Assembly (NCBI GenBank): GCA_013365365.1
Contig: JABVXU010000077.1
Coordinates: forward strand, 110,246 to 174,245
Direction: 5' to 3'
From: Cruorifilaria tuberocauda
Lineage: Eukaryota; Nematoda; Chromadorea; Rhabditida; Onchocercidae
DNA: 64,000 bases
Part shown: positions 48,333-61,700 of the stretch, in pieces
Numbering within the stretch: the stretch's first letter is position 1
Layout: every line of letters starts with the position of its first letter
Notes under the pieces: model-generated
What the model was told of the DNA's origin: nothing
The model's database searches: none
The model's input: only the letters and a program-made list of their open reading frames with translations
Translations under genes and position numbers: made by a program

Positions 48333-50248
48333 CTGAAACAACGACACTCTAAGTAATGTCACGTATACAATGCCACCTCCCACAGCCGCTCCCTCACGTA
48401 CCAGAACAAATTTTGTCTCGCAACCCTTTTATAATAGACGCAGCCGATCCTCTGTTTCGCTGACGCAGCTATTTCTAATCATCTGCCTGTCTAACTGGTT
48501 TAATGCAATAGTTTATGCTGAAATTTCTCTCCTTCTCTAACCATCTAGCGACTGACAGACCAAACTCTGGAATGGCTCTACCGTAATTTTCCCGCTATTT
48601 TAAAATTTGGAATTCATAAGGGAAGCCTATCATTTGATGGGACTGTTATTTAGAGGCACTTGCATAACAATAGTAGAAGTTGCAAGGGATTGCTTCACAA
48701 CATGGCGATTAAATATATTGGCATGTAGTGTGATGACCGAATGACCTCAGCGGAATAGACGGCAAGGAAAGGTCCAGTGATCCAGAGAAATGTGGAGACT
48801 GAATGACCAGCAGTTCAGCGAGACATGGTGACCGAGTGGACTGAGGTTCAATGAGATGTGGAGATTTAATGACTGTTAGATTTAGCTGAAAATATGTCGC
48901 AAATTTTTCTGCAAATTTTACTAATCCTAAGGAAAAACAGAGTTCTGGTAGTTCCCGGCTTAGCAATATTTAGGTTACCTTAAGCGTTGTCTTGGCATGT
49001 GCCATTGATGTTCGTTATATCTTAAATCATTTTTCACTTAACTTCGTCGCGCTACACTCAGTTTTCCCAACAAAAGGTAAAAGTTAGCATGATTATACCT
49101 TTGTCACCTTGTCTATTTAGCCTTCCATAGTACTGTCACTTGAGATTACCTTTTCCTCAGCACGTTCATTTTCTTCAACTCTAAACTGTGGCGGCTTTTT
49201 TCATTATAAAAAAATGGTTAATTGTGAATTTATGTGAATGGTTTGCTCATCTTGCAGAATAATATTACAGTTAAAAGCAAGTAAATGATAGTGATAGATG
49301 CTGAAATCAAAATTCAACGTAATACCGTCTATAATAGCAGTTTTCATCAGAAAGCAGGTTAATTAAGACTCTGGTAGATGCTGATCTTGTGCTTCAAAGA
49401 TTAAAAATGAAAGTTTATTTCATTTCCTAATTAACTTGGGTACATTGACTGGAAAAATTTATTCGAATAACATTCTCTGCTCTTCTGAGGTTTTTCAGCT
49501 TTCTTCCATTTTCAGAAATATTATAAGACTAAAAAGATAATAGCACTGTTGAAGTTCGAGCATGTGAATCTTTGGAATAACAAAGAAGCGTATGTTAATT
49601 GTCTTTTGATCGATCTTTGAAATTTCACTTTGAAACAGTGCATGATTAGTATTTAGTTGGAACAGATATTTCCATTTATTAGTATCAGACTGTTAATGAA
49701 GCATCGATTTGTTTCGAATTACCTCCTCGTATTTACTTGTTTGCTTACTACTTATTCGCATCAGTTGCACACTGTTTACCACGGTTTATTACTTCTTTTT
49801 TTGCAGCTAAAAGATTGTCACAAGATTTGAATCGACCACAAATCTTGTGCTCCAGTTTATCTATTTCTCACGGTAAGTTAAAAGCCGTTCTGCTAGATAC
49901 ACCACTGAACATGCTGTATTATTTTTACGTGGATAACAGCATTGGTTCAGTAAATCCATGTTGACTATTCATTTGGTCGAAGTAGAAGTCCAGGTAGCAG
50001 AATGGATTTTGATTTTAAAAGCGGGTCAGATATTTCAATGAATTTATTGCAGGAAAAAATAGTGAGACCGAATTTGGTAGTTTCTGTATGATTGCTGCTG
50101 CTTCTGTACCAATATGCGTAGAATTACACCTTCTGATAATGTAGATTCCACACGCAGCAAAGAAATTGAGGTTGATCCTTTAATTATTGTCCTTATTTCA
50201 TTGTTATAATTCACATATACTTTCATTTTTTCGTCTTGATACATATAT
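48333..50248. promoter_or_regulatory. Divergent upstream region, antizyme and CDC27
   Basis: About 1.9 kb between two divergent genes. It includes GC-richer sequence near 48360-48500 next to the antizyme first exon, which is a plausible promoter. A 75-codon plus-strand frame at 49737-49964 and an 85-codon minus-strand frame at 48709-48966 show no family resemblance. Confidence 0.35.
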
Positions 50249-53200
50249 ATGTTTAAGACTGTGTTGGAACAGCCAATTAGTGTGAGTTGCTAAGATGGTA
50301 TTTAAAGCATCATTGTCTCAAATAAATTTAATCATATTCTTTAGAATATTATACATTGCTCCCTTCAACACTTTGAGTACGATGATGCAGTAATGCTTGC
50401 AGAAGTATATCATGAAACAGGTAATTTTTCTTTTCTGAATTGCTCAGATATAGTTTTAACTTTATTTTCTAAAAATATGAAGTAAAACTTTTCTGATGAA
50501 AATTGCAGGATTCGAACACACTCTTGACCAACTTCCGAACAATTTTTAAATGTTTATTGAATGTATTGTGTGTTGCCACGCACACAAAATAGGCCAGCCA
50601 TTATTAAAAGAATAAAATTTATATAAATCAGATAAGTATATTTTAATCTTTAGTGAATACCAGTGATTCGTTGTATTTGTACGCATATTGTTTAACTCGA
50701 GCCGAACGTATGGAGATAGCATATAATTTGTTGAAACTCAAATTCCTTTCATCTCCGGAAATTCGTTATCTGTTTGCACATTGCTGCTATCATTTAGAAA
50801 AGTATGGATTTTGTTATATTTTTGTTAATTCGTAATGAAATGCATCCGTTTTCTTAAATATTTACAAACGAAATGCATTCGTACATGAGACTGTGGAGAT
50901 TTTATGTTTCATATGGTCAATGAGAATAACAAATAAATATGCACAATGCGTTACAAAGCTTTTTTCAAGTTTTCGGGATACTTTGTCCCATTGGTATAGC
51001 TTTTCAAGCTCCAAATAGGTAGTATATGCTATTTGAAATGTTGTAAAATCTGTGTAGATTGGTGATCTTTAGCAATATAATTCGGTTGTAGTTTAATATA
51101 TATGAAGAATATGTTTAAGACCTGCAAAATAGGCAAGTAACCATATCGAAGTAAATCTTTTTGAACGGTTTTTATTGAGATGATTCAATTGAATATCATA
51201 CGCTAGCAAACTCTTTTTAATATACCCCGTAAACTACTGCCGTGTAAGCATTTTGCATAACAAATGTGCTTTATTTTGCAGATGAATAGAATATAGTTAA
51301 GTGTTCAGAATATATATACGCAGGAATAGGCTGCTTAAATATAAATTTTTGTTCCATTTTATTTTCGAAATATAAATTTTTCTTCAGATATCAAGAAGCA
51401 GAAATGGCTTTACGCATGCATGATCAGCCTAAATTAGACGACTGTTTCACCAGTACATCTGTAGAACCGTTTGCTCACAGTCTGCTTAGCAGAGTTTTCA
51501 TGTCAGTTCCAAGTATTTTCATGGAGAAAAAAGTGTGGATGCAATCAGTAATATTTATTGTGAAAATGCGGAGTGGGAAGAGAAAACCCTTCCTATCACA
51601 GTTCTTGGAGCAGTGCTGCAGAAATTAGAGTATTTCAGAGAAACTGGTCGACCTGATGAGGCAGCTGATGAGGGTACGTTGGCAGTAAAGCAAAATGTGT
51701 TTTCGTGGACCAATTTAAAAACATTATGTAATTTGGGCGTTGGGAATCCAGAAAATATCTATACAAATTTGTTGACGTGTGTAAACGAAGCACGTTCAGC
51801 ACATAAACCAAAAACCTCTAAAAGGTAAATTTTAAATTTGGACTTCAAGTGAGTGCCACTTTATCAATATTTACCAATACTAGAATTGTTGCTATGTTCT
51901 CTTTTTTCAAAAAAAATCCAGAAACCGAAATGGAGTATAAGAGCTCATTATTTCTTGTAAAGCCTAAAAAAAATTAGAAGATGCATTAGATTTTGTTGAC
52001 TTGTCGCTAAGAAATGTTGCTAAGTTTGCCTTATTCGACTAAAACCGTTTCTTTCCAACTTTATATATCCGTTCTTTCGTTTAGCTTTTTCATCACTATT
52101 CAGTATCTAATGGTATTCTAATGGTAATTCATAAGTTATTGAGAAACAGGAATCATTGGTTAGTCTTGCATAATTTTATGACAAGATTTACTTATCATTA
52201 TATTATAAATCTATGAAATCATTATATTGATTATGAACTTCTAGCACGGGTGTGGCAACAAGGAGCACTGAGAAATTGGCAAAAAGTGCGGAGAAAAGAA
52301 CGCCAAGTGGTAGTAAAGAAGTTGAGCAAAAAATAACATGTTTTGCACCGAAAAAAAGTAAAACGGTAAATTTTTATTAAACAGTTTTAATCATGAATGG
52401 TCATTCTGTTTTCTAAAATAAATCCAAATTCTTTAAAATCATTTCCTAATTTAAATTTTCAGAATATGGTAGCTAAGCGAAATACCGAACTAGGTACAGT
52501 TAGAAGACGACTGGAGGAAGGCATGGAAACAAGGCGCAGCGCGCGCTCATATGGAGTTTCACAGGATAGCGAAAATCAAACGATTGTGAAGGATTTGAGA
52601 ACTTCTACGCGTTCTCGTGTTGCAGGTCTCTCTGCAAGTGGGACGCCACGTAATTTGCAAGACAAGCAACTACGGTAAAGAAATTTGACAAATATTATTT
52701 CTGATAAGAATGCATCTATTAGTTAGTTTTATCTTTACTAAAATTATTTTCTGTTATTTTTCTTCCAGATGTTTCATTTCTAAATACAAATATAAATTTA
52801 AGCAAATAAGTGTGGTGAACTTCACGCATTCGAAATTTTTAGCTCAATGAATCGTATTAACGAAATGGAATTATCGAAAACGCCACCACCAATATCTTCA
52901 CTTCATAAACTAATAGAATCAAATGATGACCTTCCAGATACGCCAGCTAAATTGCAAGATGAATCTGCTCATCAAGCGCAAAAAAGCTCATTAGGTCGTA
53001 CACGTTCAGGTTCTCAACCTTGTGTTATTCCTCTCTCTTCACACGACCAAAATACCGTACAATTCAAGCAGGAGGTTGGCATTTTTTAATTTTTTCCTTT
53101 TTTAGAACATATCAAGAATTAATCTCTGGTATTTATGTTGCTTCTCTCAAGTGATGGTTCTTTTAACTAATTTGAGATGAGTGTTTTTCTACTATTTTAT

Positions 53201-56200
53201 TCCCTCTTTTCATCTTCAGTTCTGATGCTTCGATCTTTCCCTTTTTTCCAACTACAAACCTTTCTTTCCCATGTTTTTCTAACGATCCATTTAAGTTCAA
53301 TCGATGACATCTATTATATGAGGAAATGGTAGTTTTATAAATTATTTATATTAATAATACTCATAATAAGACAACTGCTAAATGACAAATATGAAGTAAT
53401 ACGTTACGTTCATTATCTTTTGTTTGCTTTGATTAATTGTAGATGTAGCAACATAAACTCTTGCGTTTATTATCTTGCATTACTCATATAGCAAATAACA
53501 AATGAGATTTAATATTGTATTACCACTGTGGACTTTCTATGGTGTGTTGAACTCAATTTCTTTTAAATCTTAAGTAATTAATTATACAAGCAAGCCACTA
53601 CTGGCTGCTTAAATAATTGAGTCCTATTTTACAGTCCTGAATTAATAGCGCGGTTTTATTTCCAGAATTTTAATTCTTAGTAAAAAGGATTATTTGGAAC
53701 TGAAATATGCAAAGAACTCAACGATATCACGATGTAAATCCTGGGAAGTTTTAATCACATAGATTAATCTTTGATTGTGATAGAATAATAAGTTGATTGT
53801 TGTAGCCAGAATCATTGGGTCTCTCGGTTGTTTTTTCGCGTTCATCATCCAGTGTGTCTCTGACATCTTCATGTTCACCTAAACCACCTAAATATCGTAA
53901 CAGGGAGAAGTTTCAATGGGAAACACGTACTCGAATAATGAAACGTTTACAAAGTTTTCTGTCGAAGCCACCATCAATTCAACGTCTTCAGCACTGTATA
54001 GCAGATTGGTCTACTCTGTTCAGTAAGTTTTTTTCGAAAGCGTAAATCTAAGAAAAACTGTTCGATAAATTATAAAGAACTGAATGGTAGGACTAAGACT
54101 GTGAAAAGACATTTAAGATTGGAAAAATAATTTTCCATTATTTATGCAGTGGGGTATTATTTTTGGTATTGTTTCATATACTGCGGATTTGAAAGGCGCA
54201 TACATGCATTTTTTTGTTTCATGTTCCGTAGATTTTATTTTTGGTAAAAAAAAAACATTGTCCTATGTAAATCCACGTTTGCAGCAACGGTGGTAGAACA
54301 CATTAGTTGGTTAGCTATGCTTCAATGTGCTGTGGCAACATACAGATCAAACTCAGTAATTGGACGCTACAATCTAATGCCTGAAAAATGTAAAAAATTT
54401 GCTTTGGCCAGAGAATTGCTAGCTCGAGCATATTTGGAAAAGCTTGATTATACAAAGGCAACAGAAATTCTAGAAGAACTTCATCGAGAATTTCCATATC
54501 GCGTTGCAGGAATGGAGGTTCGTTATCGCTTTGCTCAGAAATTATATTTTTGACTTAAATTTTACCAATATAATCCCGATGATTACACTCCAAAGTGCGT
54601 GATTGTGCATGAGTTTATAATAAAAAGCTGTTGAGCTTATAAAAAATCCGATGCTGGTTTTCGAATGTTAGATTTGGTTTCCTACAGCTTTTATTGCTTA
54701 GTGGAATTTAATTCCTTGTTGAAACAGCATGTATTGGCTCCTCATTATTTGAAGCATTTTATGCGTTCAGTTCTTCTTAATTGCTCTCAATTCCATTTTG
54801 CAATAATCTTTCTGCGTCGAATTTTATGATAACTAATATTTAATTAATTTCATTTTTGGTTTTGTCATTTAATTTGGTCGAACTTTGAGATTAATGATAT
54901 AAAATGTAACAAATGCTTTACGTAATAATGAGAAAGTCAGTATAATTTTATTTGCAGATCCTTTCAACAGCACTATGGCATGCGCAGGATGTCCGCCGAT
55001 TGTCGGTGCTTGCTGTGCAAATAACTGAGGAATGTCGCTTTTGTCCTGAGGGTTGGTGTGTAGCCGGTAATTGCTTCAGCGTGCAAAAGCAACATGATAC
55101 AGCCATTGAATGTTTTGAACGTGCTGTCACTATCAATACACGTTTTCCATATGCTTATACGTTATTAGGACATGAATTGCTGGATTCAGATCATCAGAAC
55201 AAGGCTGCAGCAGCCTTTAGGCAAGATTTTTCTTTCAAAACTAATAAGGAAGTTTGCTTGATAACTCACACTCATCCAACTCACGTTTTTAGGCAAGCTA
55301 TCTAGATATAAGTTAAAAATATGTTAAATACGAGCAAGACTCGAAACTATAATATAACATAGAGTCAATATTCCATTTTTTGTAACTTTTGCTAGTTATT
55401 TACGACGAACAAGACTTTTTAATTCAACTGAATTAATATGTTTACAAGAGCTTTAAAATAAAAACCACATTTTTTATTCCTTTTTTCCTAAAGTACTATG
55501 GTTGCTATTCCAGTTTAGCCATCGATATGACAAACATAGTTTTTTTATTCTTGTTGTTACTTGTCAAACTTTATTTCATATCTTACTACAACGTCATATG
55601 TGTTGGAGAGTAAGACCACGTTCACACTTCTATTAGGTACAACAACATGCATAAATCATAGAATCATGCTGACAGTAAATTTTATAATATTTTCATCTCT
55701 TATCTAATAGTAAGGTTGAGAGAATAACATTTTTGCAGACGTGCACTTCTACTTTGTCCAACAGATTACCGTGCATGGTTCGGATTGGGTCTATTGCATT
55801 TCAAAAAAGAACAAGTAAACCTTGCTCGTGTTCATTTAAGCCGAGCTGTAGCAATCAATCCGTTTAATTCGGTTTTGTTATGTCAATTATCAGTTGTTGA
55901 ACAAGCCTTGCACCATAACGATACGGTAAAACATTTTGTTGATGAGGAATATTAATTGAAATTATTTCTTGAAATTAGTGAGCTTGAAATATGTGCAAAG
56001 ATTTTTAGTTGTAAGCCTTAATAGAAAATAAAAATATGAGGAAGCAAAGAAACGACACATATTCCCGTTTAATGCATAATAGTAAGTCCGATAAATGTTA
56101 TGTATGATGAAGTAAAATATGTTGCAGGCGATGGAACTATTGCAGAATGCATTGAAAATTTCACCAGACAATGCTGCTTGCAGATTTTATCGTGCTCGTT

Positions 56201-56899
56201 TACTGTATGAAATGCATGACTATGCTCAATGTCTTGAAGAGTTAAATGATCTAAAACTTATTGCTCATGATGAAGCGCAGGTCTATCACTTTCTTTTATA
56301 ATTTATTTTCATATTTCGATTATTCTACTTTTTTGTTCTTAATTCTTCTACCATTCTTGAAACGGAGTATATTTTAGTGATGTAAGTTACAAGTACATTA
56401 TTGACTCTTTATTATTGACAGCGCGATCGGAATTTATCTTATCGACTGAAGAAAAACTGAATTTTATCTTTCAATAACTTTCAATGATAGTAAATTATAA
56501 AATGAATTATAAGTTGTTAAAACAGTTAGTTTCTCGCTAGAACAATGTTTTTCAAATTGAAAATAACGAGAGCATCAAAGATGAATATCCTTTTTAAGAT
56601 TTAAACTTGATTCAGACTAGAAGTTTTAATACATAAATAGACATGAATTATCCACTTATATTATTTAAAATTATTAATACGGGAATGCTTGCATTTAGGC
56701 TTGATCAGTGTTAATTGTGGCGAAAAATTTTCAGGTATTTTTTCTCCTGGGTCGCGTGCATAAAAAGCTTGGTGACACACATTTAGCTTTATTAAACTTT
56801 AGTTTGGCAGCTGAAATGGATCCCCGTGGAGAGCAGAGTCGCAATAACTTTACAGATTCTCCCTATGATGACGAACCTTCCTCTCCTCATTCTGAATGA
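50249..56899 (+). CDS. CDC27: APC/C subunit CDC27 (APC3)
   Basis: TPR scaffold of the anaphase-promoting complex that binds the IR tails of the CDC20/CDH1 activators. Fourteen exons: 50249-50281, 50345-50420, 50654-50801, 51388-51460, 51514-51824, 52245-52365, 52463-52674, 52843-53074, 53806-54022, 54285-54517, 54958-55220, 55739-55925, 56128-56280, 56735-56899; 807 aa (human 824). The N-terminus MFKTVLEQPIS plus LQHFEYDDAVMLAE matches human MTVLQEPVQ and LNHYAYRDAVFLAE. Residues about 1-215 are N-terminal TPRs, 215-430 a low-complexity Ser/Thr/Lys linker, and 475-790 the C-terminal TPR superhelix, with REFPYRVAGMEILSTALWH, EGWCVAGNCFSVQKQHDTAI, YAYTLLGHELL, DYRAWFGLGLLHFKKEQ and GRVHKKLGDTHLALLNFSLA. 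The acidic/Ser tail is short. Exon 11 begins after a GC-AG intron. A 53-nt intron at 51461-51513 is needed to keep frame. Confidence 0.93.
51461..51513 (+). other. Inferred 53-nt intron in CDC27
   Basis: The frame of exon 4 (TPR AEMALRMHDQ) does not run into the frame of VLGAVLQKLEYF downstream. Removing TCT|gtagaa...ttccaag|TAT restores one frame with phase 0 on both sides. The acceptor is weak and the intron very short, so a real frameshift or a sequence error remains possible. Confidence 0.5.
55221..55738 (+). other. GC-AG intron in CDC27
   Basis: Donor TTTAG|gcaaga at 55220/55221 and acceptor atttttgcag ending at 55738. Only this join gives the TPR sequence AAAAFRRALLLCPTDYRAW. The donor context AG|GCAAG is the usual one for GC introns. 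Confidence 0.85.
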
Positions 56900-58100
56900 A
56901 GATTTATGTATTTTTAAAAATTTTTGTTACTTTGGAATGTTTCATGAGCTATACAAGATTCATGAATGGTAGGGTTTTTTTTTTCAGTAACATTCAAATG
57001 CCTACTCATATGTTATGTCCTTGATCTGCCATTAGATTTTGGTTTGCAGTTTTCTATTATCCATTCGTAATTCTTTACTTAGCCAATTAAATCATACTAG
57101 TCTATTGTTTTATAGCGTTCGGGTCAATTATCTTCTTGAATAGCTCAAAAATATGTGGAGCTTATTCTATAAACTAAGATTTGTCCATGTGCTTGCAAGT
57201 GTTGTTGGGTTGTTTCATTTTTTCGAAATCCATGAGAGTTTTTGAATTGTAACTATCAGAACTGTTTCGTAGTATTTTATCAGTTTATTCATCTGTTCAT
57301 ACACTTTATTTACTCATTGTTCACTTTTTTCTCGATATTTTGAGGTGCTGAAGCACAACTTGTCCCTGTTGCTACTATATTTTGTTGCTTTAGAGCTACT
57401 GAAAACCCACTATTTTAATATCCCATTTTCAATAATGAATTTCAGTTACCTCTTGATGAAATGAAAACGAAATACCGCATTGGCAAATTTCAATTTTTTC
57501 TATTTTTGGCATCACGACTTTTGAATCAAACTCTCACTAATGTTTAAAAATGATTGGAATAAAACACGCTTGATGGACTTATCTAATTTTCTTACTTATT
57601 TCAATAACTCTCATTTCTTTTAAAACAGACTGGGGCTTTTAAAAGTTGCAATTTATGAGTGTCAATGTGATCATTTTATTCGCTTAAATCACTGAAACAG
57701 TAGTTTCGACAACCATTTCGACGACAGTCTTTCCACACCATTTCAAAAAGTGATTCACTTTCATCCTGTTTTCTGCATCATTATGCTTATATTTCTATCC
57801 TTTCTATTGTATAACGTCGTGATATCCTAAGTACTATTATTCATGGTTTTTTGCTTGCCATACCTGCTTTGATTCACAAATCTTTCATTTCATCGACTTA
57901 AATAAACTGGTCTTTTTTCCAAACTGGCCCTCACCTAATATACCAGTTTGTTTTCTTAATCATAAATCATCCTGCTCTAATGGTAACAAGCCAATAACGA
58001 TCTATATAGAACAAGCTAATCATCTCACAGCTATTAAAAAGTGTACAACTTCAGGGTATATAATAGTAAGAAAATCAGGTACAAAGTCAACAACATTGCA
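56900..58100. other. CDC27 3' flank, no gene seen
   Basis: T-rich sequence with no credible coding exon or RNA gene; contains the CDC27 3' UTR. Confidence 0.5.
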
Positions 58101-58227
58101 GGCCATAAATGCACAACGTCTACATTAATCATCCGGAAAATCTTTCGTGTCTAATAAGTTTAAAAAAAACGATACGCAATAAAACTGGGACACTTTATCA
58201 GCTGAAATCTAAAATGAATACTAAATT

Positions 58228-58340
58228 ATGGATTATTCAACGGTCAATACAAAACGAATTGTACGAACAATGGAAAAATGTAAAAAAGTGAACGATAATC
58301 GAATGAAGCATAAGAAACAAATTATTGAGGAATATGAGCG
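58228..58340 (+). CDS. Candidate first exon of an unidentified gene
   Basis: ATG at 58228, preceded by an in-frame TAA, opens MDYSTVNTKRIVRTMEKCKK and continues as a Lys/Arg/Glu-rich, probably helical stretch ending IIEEYER at a donor CG|gtaggt (58340, phase 2). A T-poor acceptor, acattgcag, ends at 58101 and could mark the 5' end. The composition and the clean donor look like a real exon, but I found no following exon that continues the frame; the next acceptor (58372) would need a 32-nt intron. The minus-strand RRM gene begins its 3' end at 58707, so this gene would have to overlap or be nested with it. Confidence 0.35.
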
Positions 58341-58706
58341 GTAGGTCAAACTGTTTTATCTTTTTTCCATAGAAAATTTAACCAATCTTTCTATCATAAA
58401 GTTTGAGGGAAACAGAAATGGAACTTATTTCACTTGAAGTATAAAATTTTTCTCTCCACGCCGTAGAAAATCAAAGTAGCAATCCAGTACGAGTTCTCTG
58501 CTTCCTCATATAAATTTCCTGAACACCGGATTTTATCTAATATTGCGATCAAAGACGCAAGAATGGTTGCATATAAATCATCTACTCACCACATAAAAAA
58601 CAAAAATTATTAAAAAGCTGATCAAAGGTGCAAGATAATAAACAAGGTAGATTCCTTGAATTCGAATGAAACACTAAAATTCATAACAGATACAAGAAAG
58701 GATTTT

Positions 58707-61700
58707 TTATTCGGTGCCATTTTTTAATAGCCGAATATTGTGCCTGTCGAGGGCATGGTCAATAAGTGCTCCTCCATTTGCACAAACTTCATCACACATT
58801 GAACACTGCCATTTCATTTCTTCATTTTCCACATCGCCTTACAAAATAGAATTCTTTATTACTTTACCAACCGTGATCCACTTTACCCTGCCCTATAAAT
58901 TCTAGAACTCCATTATTACTCTTTAAACTCACTAAATGTTGCAGAAAGAAAACGAACCATCGATGGGATTTACGAGGCAGGCAGATTTACGATGTTCTCT
59001 AAAGTCTTCAAAATCACTGGTTACAAAACGACATCCACCGCATATCAGTGTGTCAGGCATACCTGCAGATAAACATGCTTTCTTTAAAAAATTTAGTGCA
59101 ATTAGTGACGAATTGGAAATTTTGGAATCATAATACAAGTTCACAATATAAGTTCAAGTAAGCGAGTTAATTTTAACGAGAATAATTTTCCATGGTTAAC
59201 CATTTGCCCAATGGTCAGCACCATCCGGAAGATTTTGATAGTAATCGATATTATGTTTACCGGTTTCATATAAATTTCGACTTTCTGTACTATCCGTTGC
59301 TGCACTTTGTCGATTTCGATTGTTTTGCGCTGCCGCTTTCCCACAATCATCAAGACGTTCTTTTTTCGCATTTGCACCGCTACCGGAAAAGTTATCAGCA
59401 CCACGTTTCACCCTGAAGAGAAGTAAGTAATTAATCCAAAAAGACAAAGAAGAAAGAAAACTTAACTTACCTTCAAAACTCCTCAAATAGGTTTACAGCT
59501 TTTCAAATCCCGAAATAAATTGCAAAATCAAGAATTTCTGTTAACGAATGAACATGACTCCAGAAGAAATTGTGTCTTGTCACCAGTTAAATTTTGAAGT
59601 TTTACGCCTCCCAGCAAAAGTAACACAAAAACTTGCGAGCAAAGACTTACTTCAACCGAACCAGAAAATTTCATAAAAACTTTAAATAGAAAACAATCCA
59701 GATTTCAAACTGTCCCTCTCGGCTTACATTAAAAACATTAAATGGAACTGAAGACAACGCCCTGCAAAAAGTCAAAAACAAGAAAAGCCTAAAATTGCAT
59801 TGTAAGGACAAATACCGCTCTATTTGGTCGACAAAAAAATTTTTGGAAAAAATACCCGTTAGAGGTTGAAACAGTTGATGTAACGTTGTGCGATTTCATT
59901 CCAGCAATGGCGAGCTTCACATCTATGAAAAATTATAAGAAACATCGAAAAAAGCAAAAAAATTTCCCGGTAAGATGTAACCTAAATAGGTAAGTGGACA
60001 AAAATATGGCCAGTGAAAAGCTGGATGGACTGCAGAAGCGGTTGAAGTACCCGTAATAAAAAAACTGAAATAAATTAACAAAAAAAAGACTCTATGAAAA
60101 AAAGTCCTATCTGAGGAAAACTTATTAAGCTGACATGTTCAGAAAAGCAAGTTCCTATAACGAAGTGTATCTGCAATGACCCTAAAAACAAGGAATATGA
60201 TGCGAAGGGCATGCGTTGCGATCTTCATGATTACAGAAAGCGGCAAATCTGATTTCACCAGCTTACCAAGTATGGAACCATTCCAACTGTATCCATTAAG
60301 AGCGCTTACTGCAAGATCCGCTTCCGTTGCGGTACCATACTGTATGAAAGCATATCCCTTAAAAACCGTAACACCCAAAAGAGTCCCATAAGCGCTAAAG
60401 AGTCGGATGATATCGTCTCGAGTGATAACACTTGTGTTCATATTACCAACGAACACACGAGCCCTAAACAGTGATTATTTGAGCACAGTTGCCATATATT
60501 TTCAGCTATTTCATGGCAAACATATCATGTTGTAGCAAGATCATGTCTATGTGGCTTTCGTAAGGCAAATCATTTTCTTTTAACATAATATCGCAATCAT
60601 TTGCAATCAAACGATTGTGTAATTAGAACGTTAACTAGCAGAATTTTGTACATAAAAGAGATAAAAGAATGAGAAATGAGGTGGGAATCATGTAAAAAGC
60701 ATCGTAACTTCCTACTAATAAGACAAAAACTCATCGATGCAATCACAAAAGAATTTCTATGCTAACGACTAATCAAATATTCGAATGAAAAACTTCCAAA
60801 CCTAAATGAAAATGATTAAAAATAAATTCCTCCTATAATGCTAACTTTATATAAAATTATAAATCATACTAGTATGCATCTATAACCCACAGTCTATGAC
60901 CTTTAGTTTACTTTAACACCATAGGTATTATTCATCTTCTGTAAACAAAAGAGAAGCATCTCTTCAAGACATCTGACATTGTAGTAGTGGTCCAAAAACT
61001 TTAAAAATGGAACAGCTATGGGAAAGTCTGTAGGAGATTTAAAAACATGGCAAGAGAACTGAGACAAATTCAACTGTGGCTAGCAGTTTCCAAGAAATCG
61101 ATTTCTTCTCCCCAAATCATTTTAAAACTTTACGTCACTCTTTAAAAAGCTAATTATTTTATAAGCTTAGAGAGATTCTCTACAAAGATATAAAATTATC
61201 ATTTCCTTAGAAGTGATGGAATGAATTCGATTTTAGTATGCACCACAGGGAAGCTTAAACAGTGAATACCAGTAAAGTCCAAAGGATTCATAAGAAGAAC
61301 ACATAGAGACTACTAGGAAGATGAAAAAAGTTGCTAAGAACGAATTAAAATAGAAGTTTAACATTCTTATTATGGAAGTCGTTTTTCTGCAAATGATGTG
61401 CATTTTTGCATGATCTCTGCTATAACATCCGGATATCTCAGCACTAACGATTCTTGATAGGAAGTAGCAAAATCTACTGCTAAAGATAACGAAGAGGGCA
61501 AAAATTATGGATGATGTTTTGCATGGGACAAGTTCTTTTTCCTTCTACTAAAGCTTTTTTTTAATACTTCAATAAGATTTTAGAGTAATTCATAAAAACT
61601 TCTTTTAAATAATAAGTTGAAGAAAGAGGAAATTAACAATTACCTTACAAGATGGGGCTCCTTCGAGCTAGTGTCGAAACTTACGTCTCGCGCCTTTAAA

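Noticed and set aside
52768..52842. Alternative acceptor for CDC27 after ttcttccag
   Set aside because: In phase 2 it reaches a TGA before any usable donor; the acceptor at 52842 continues the open frame.
58936..59133. Plus-strand frame QKENEPSMGFTRQAD...
   Set aside because: Antisense shadow of the C2HC zinc-finger exon of the minus-strand RRM gene.
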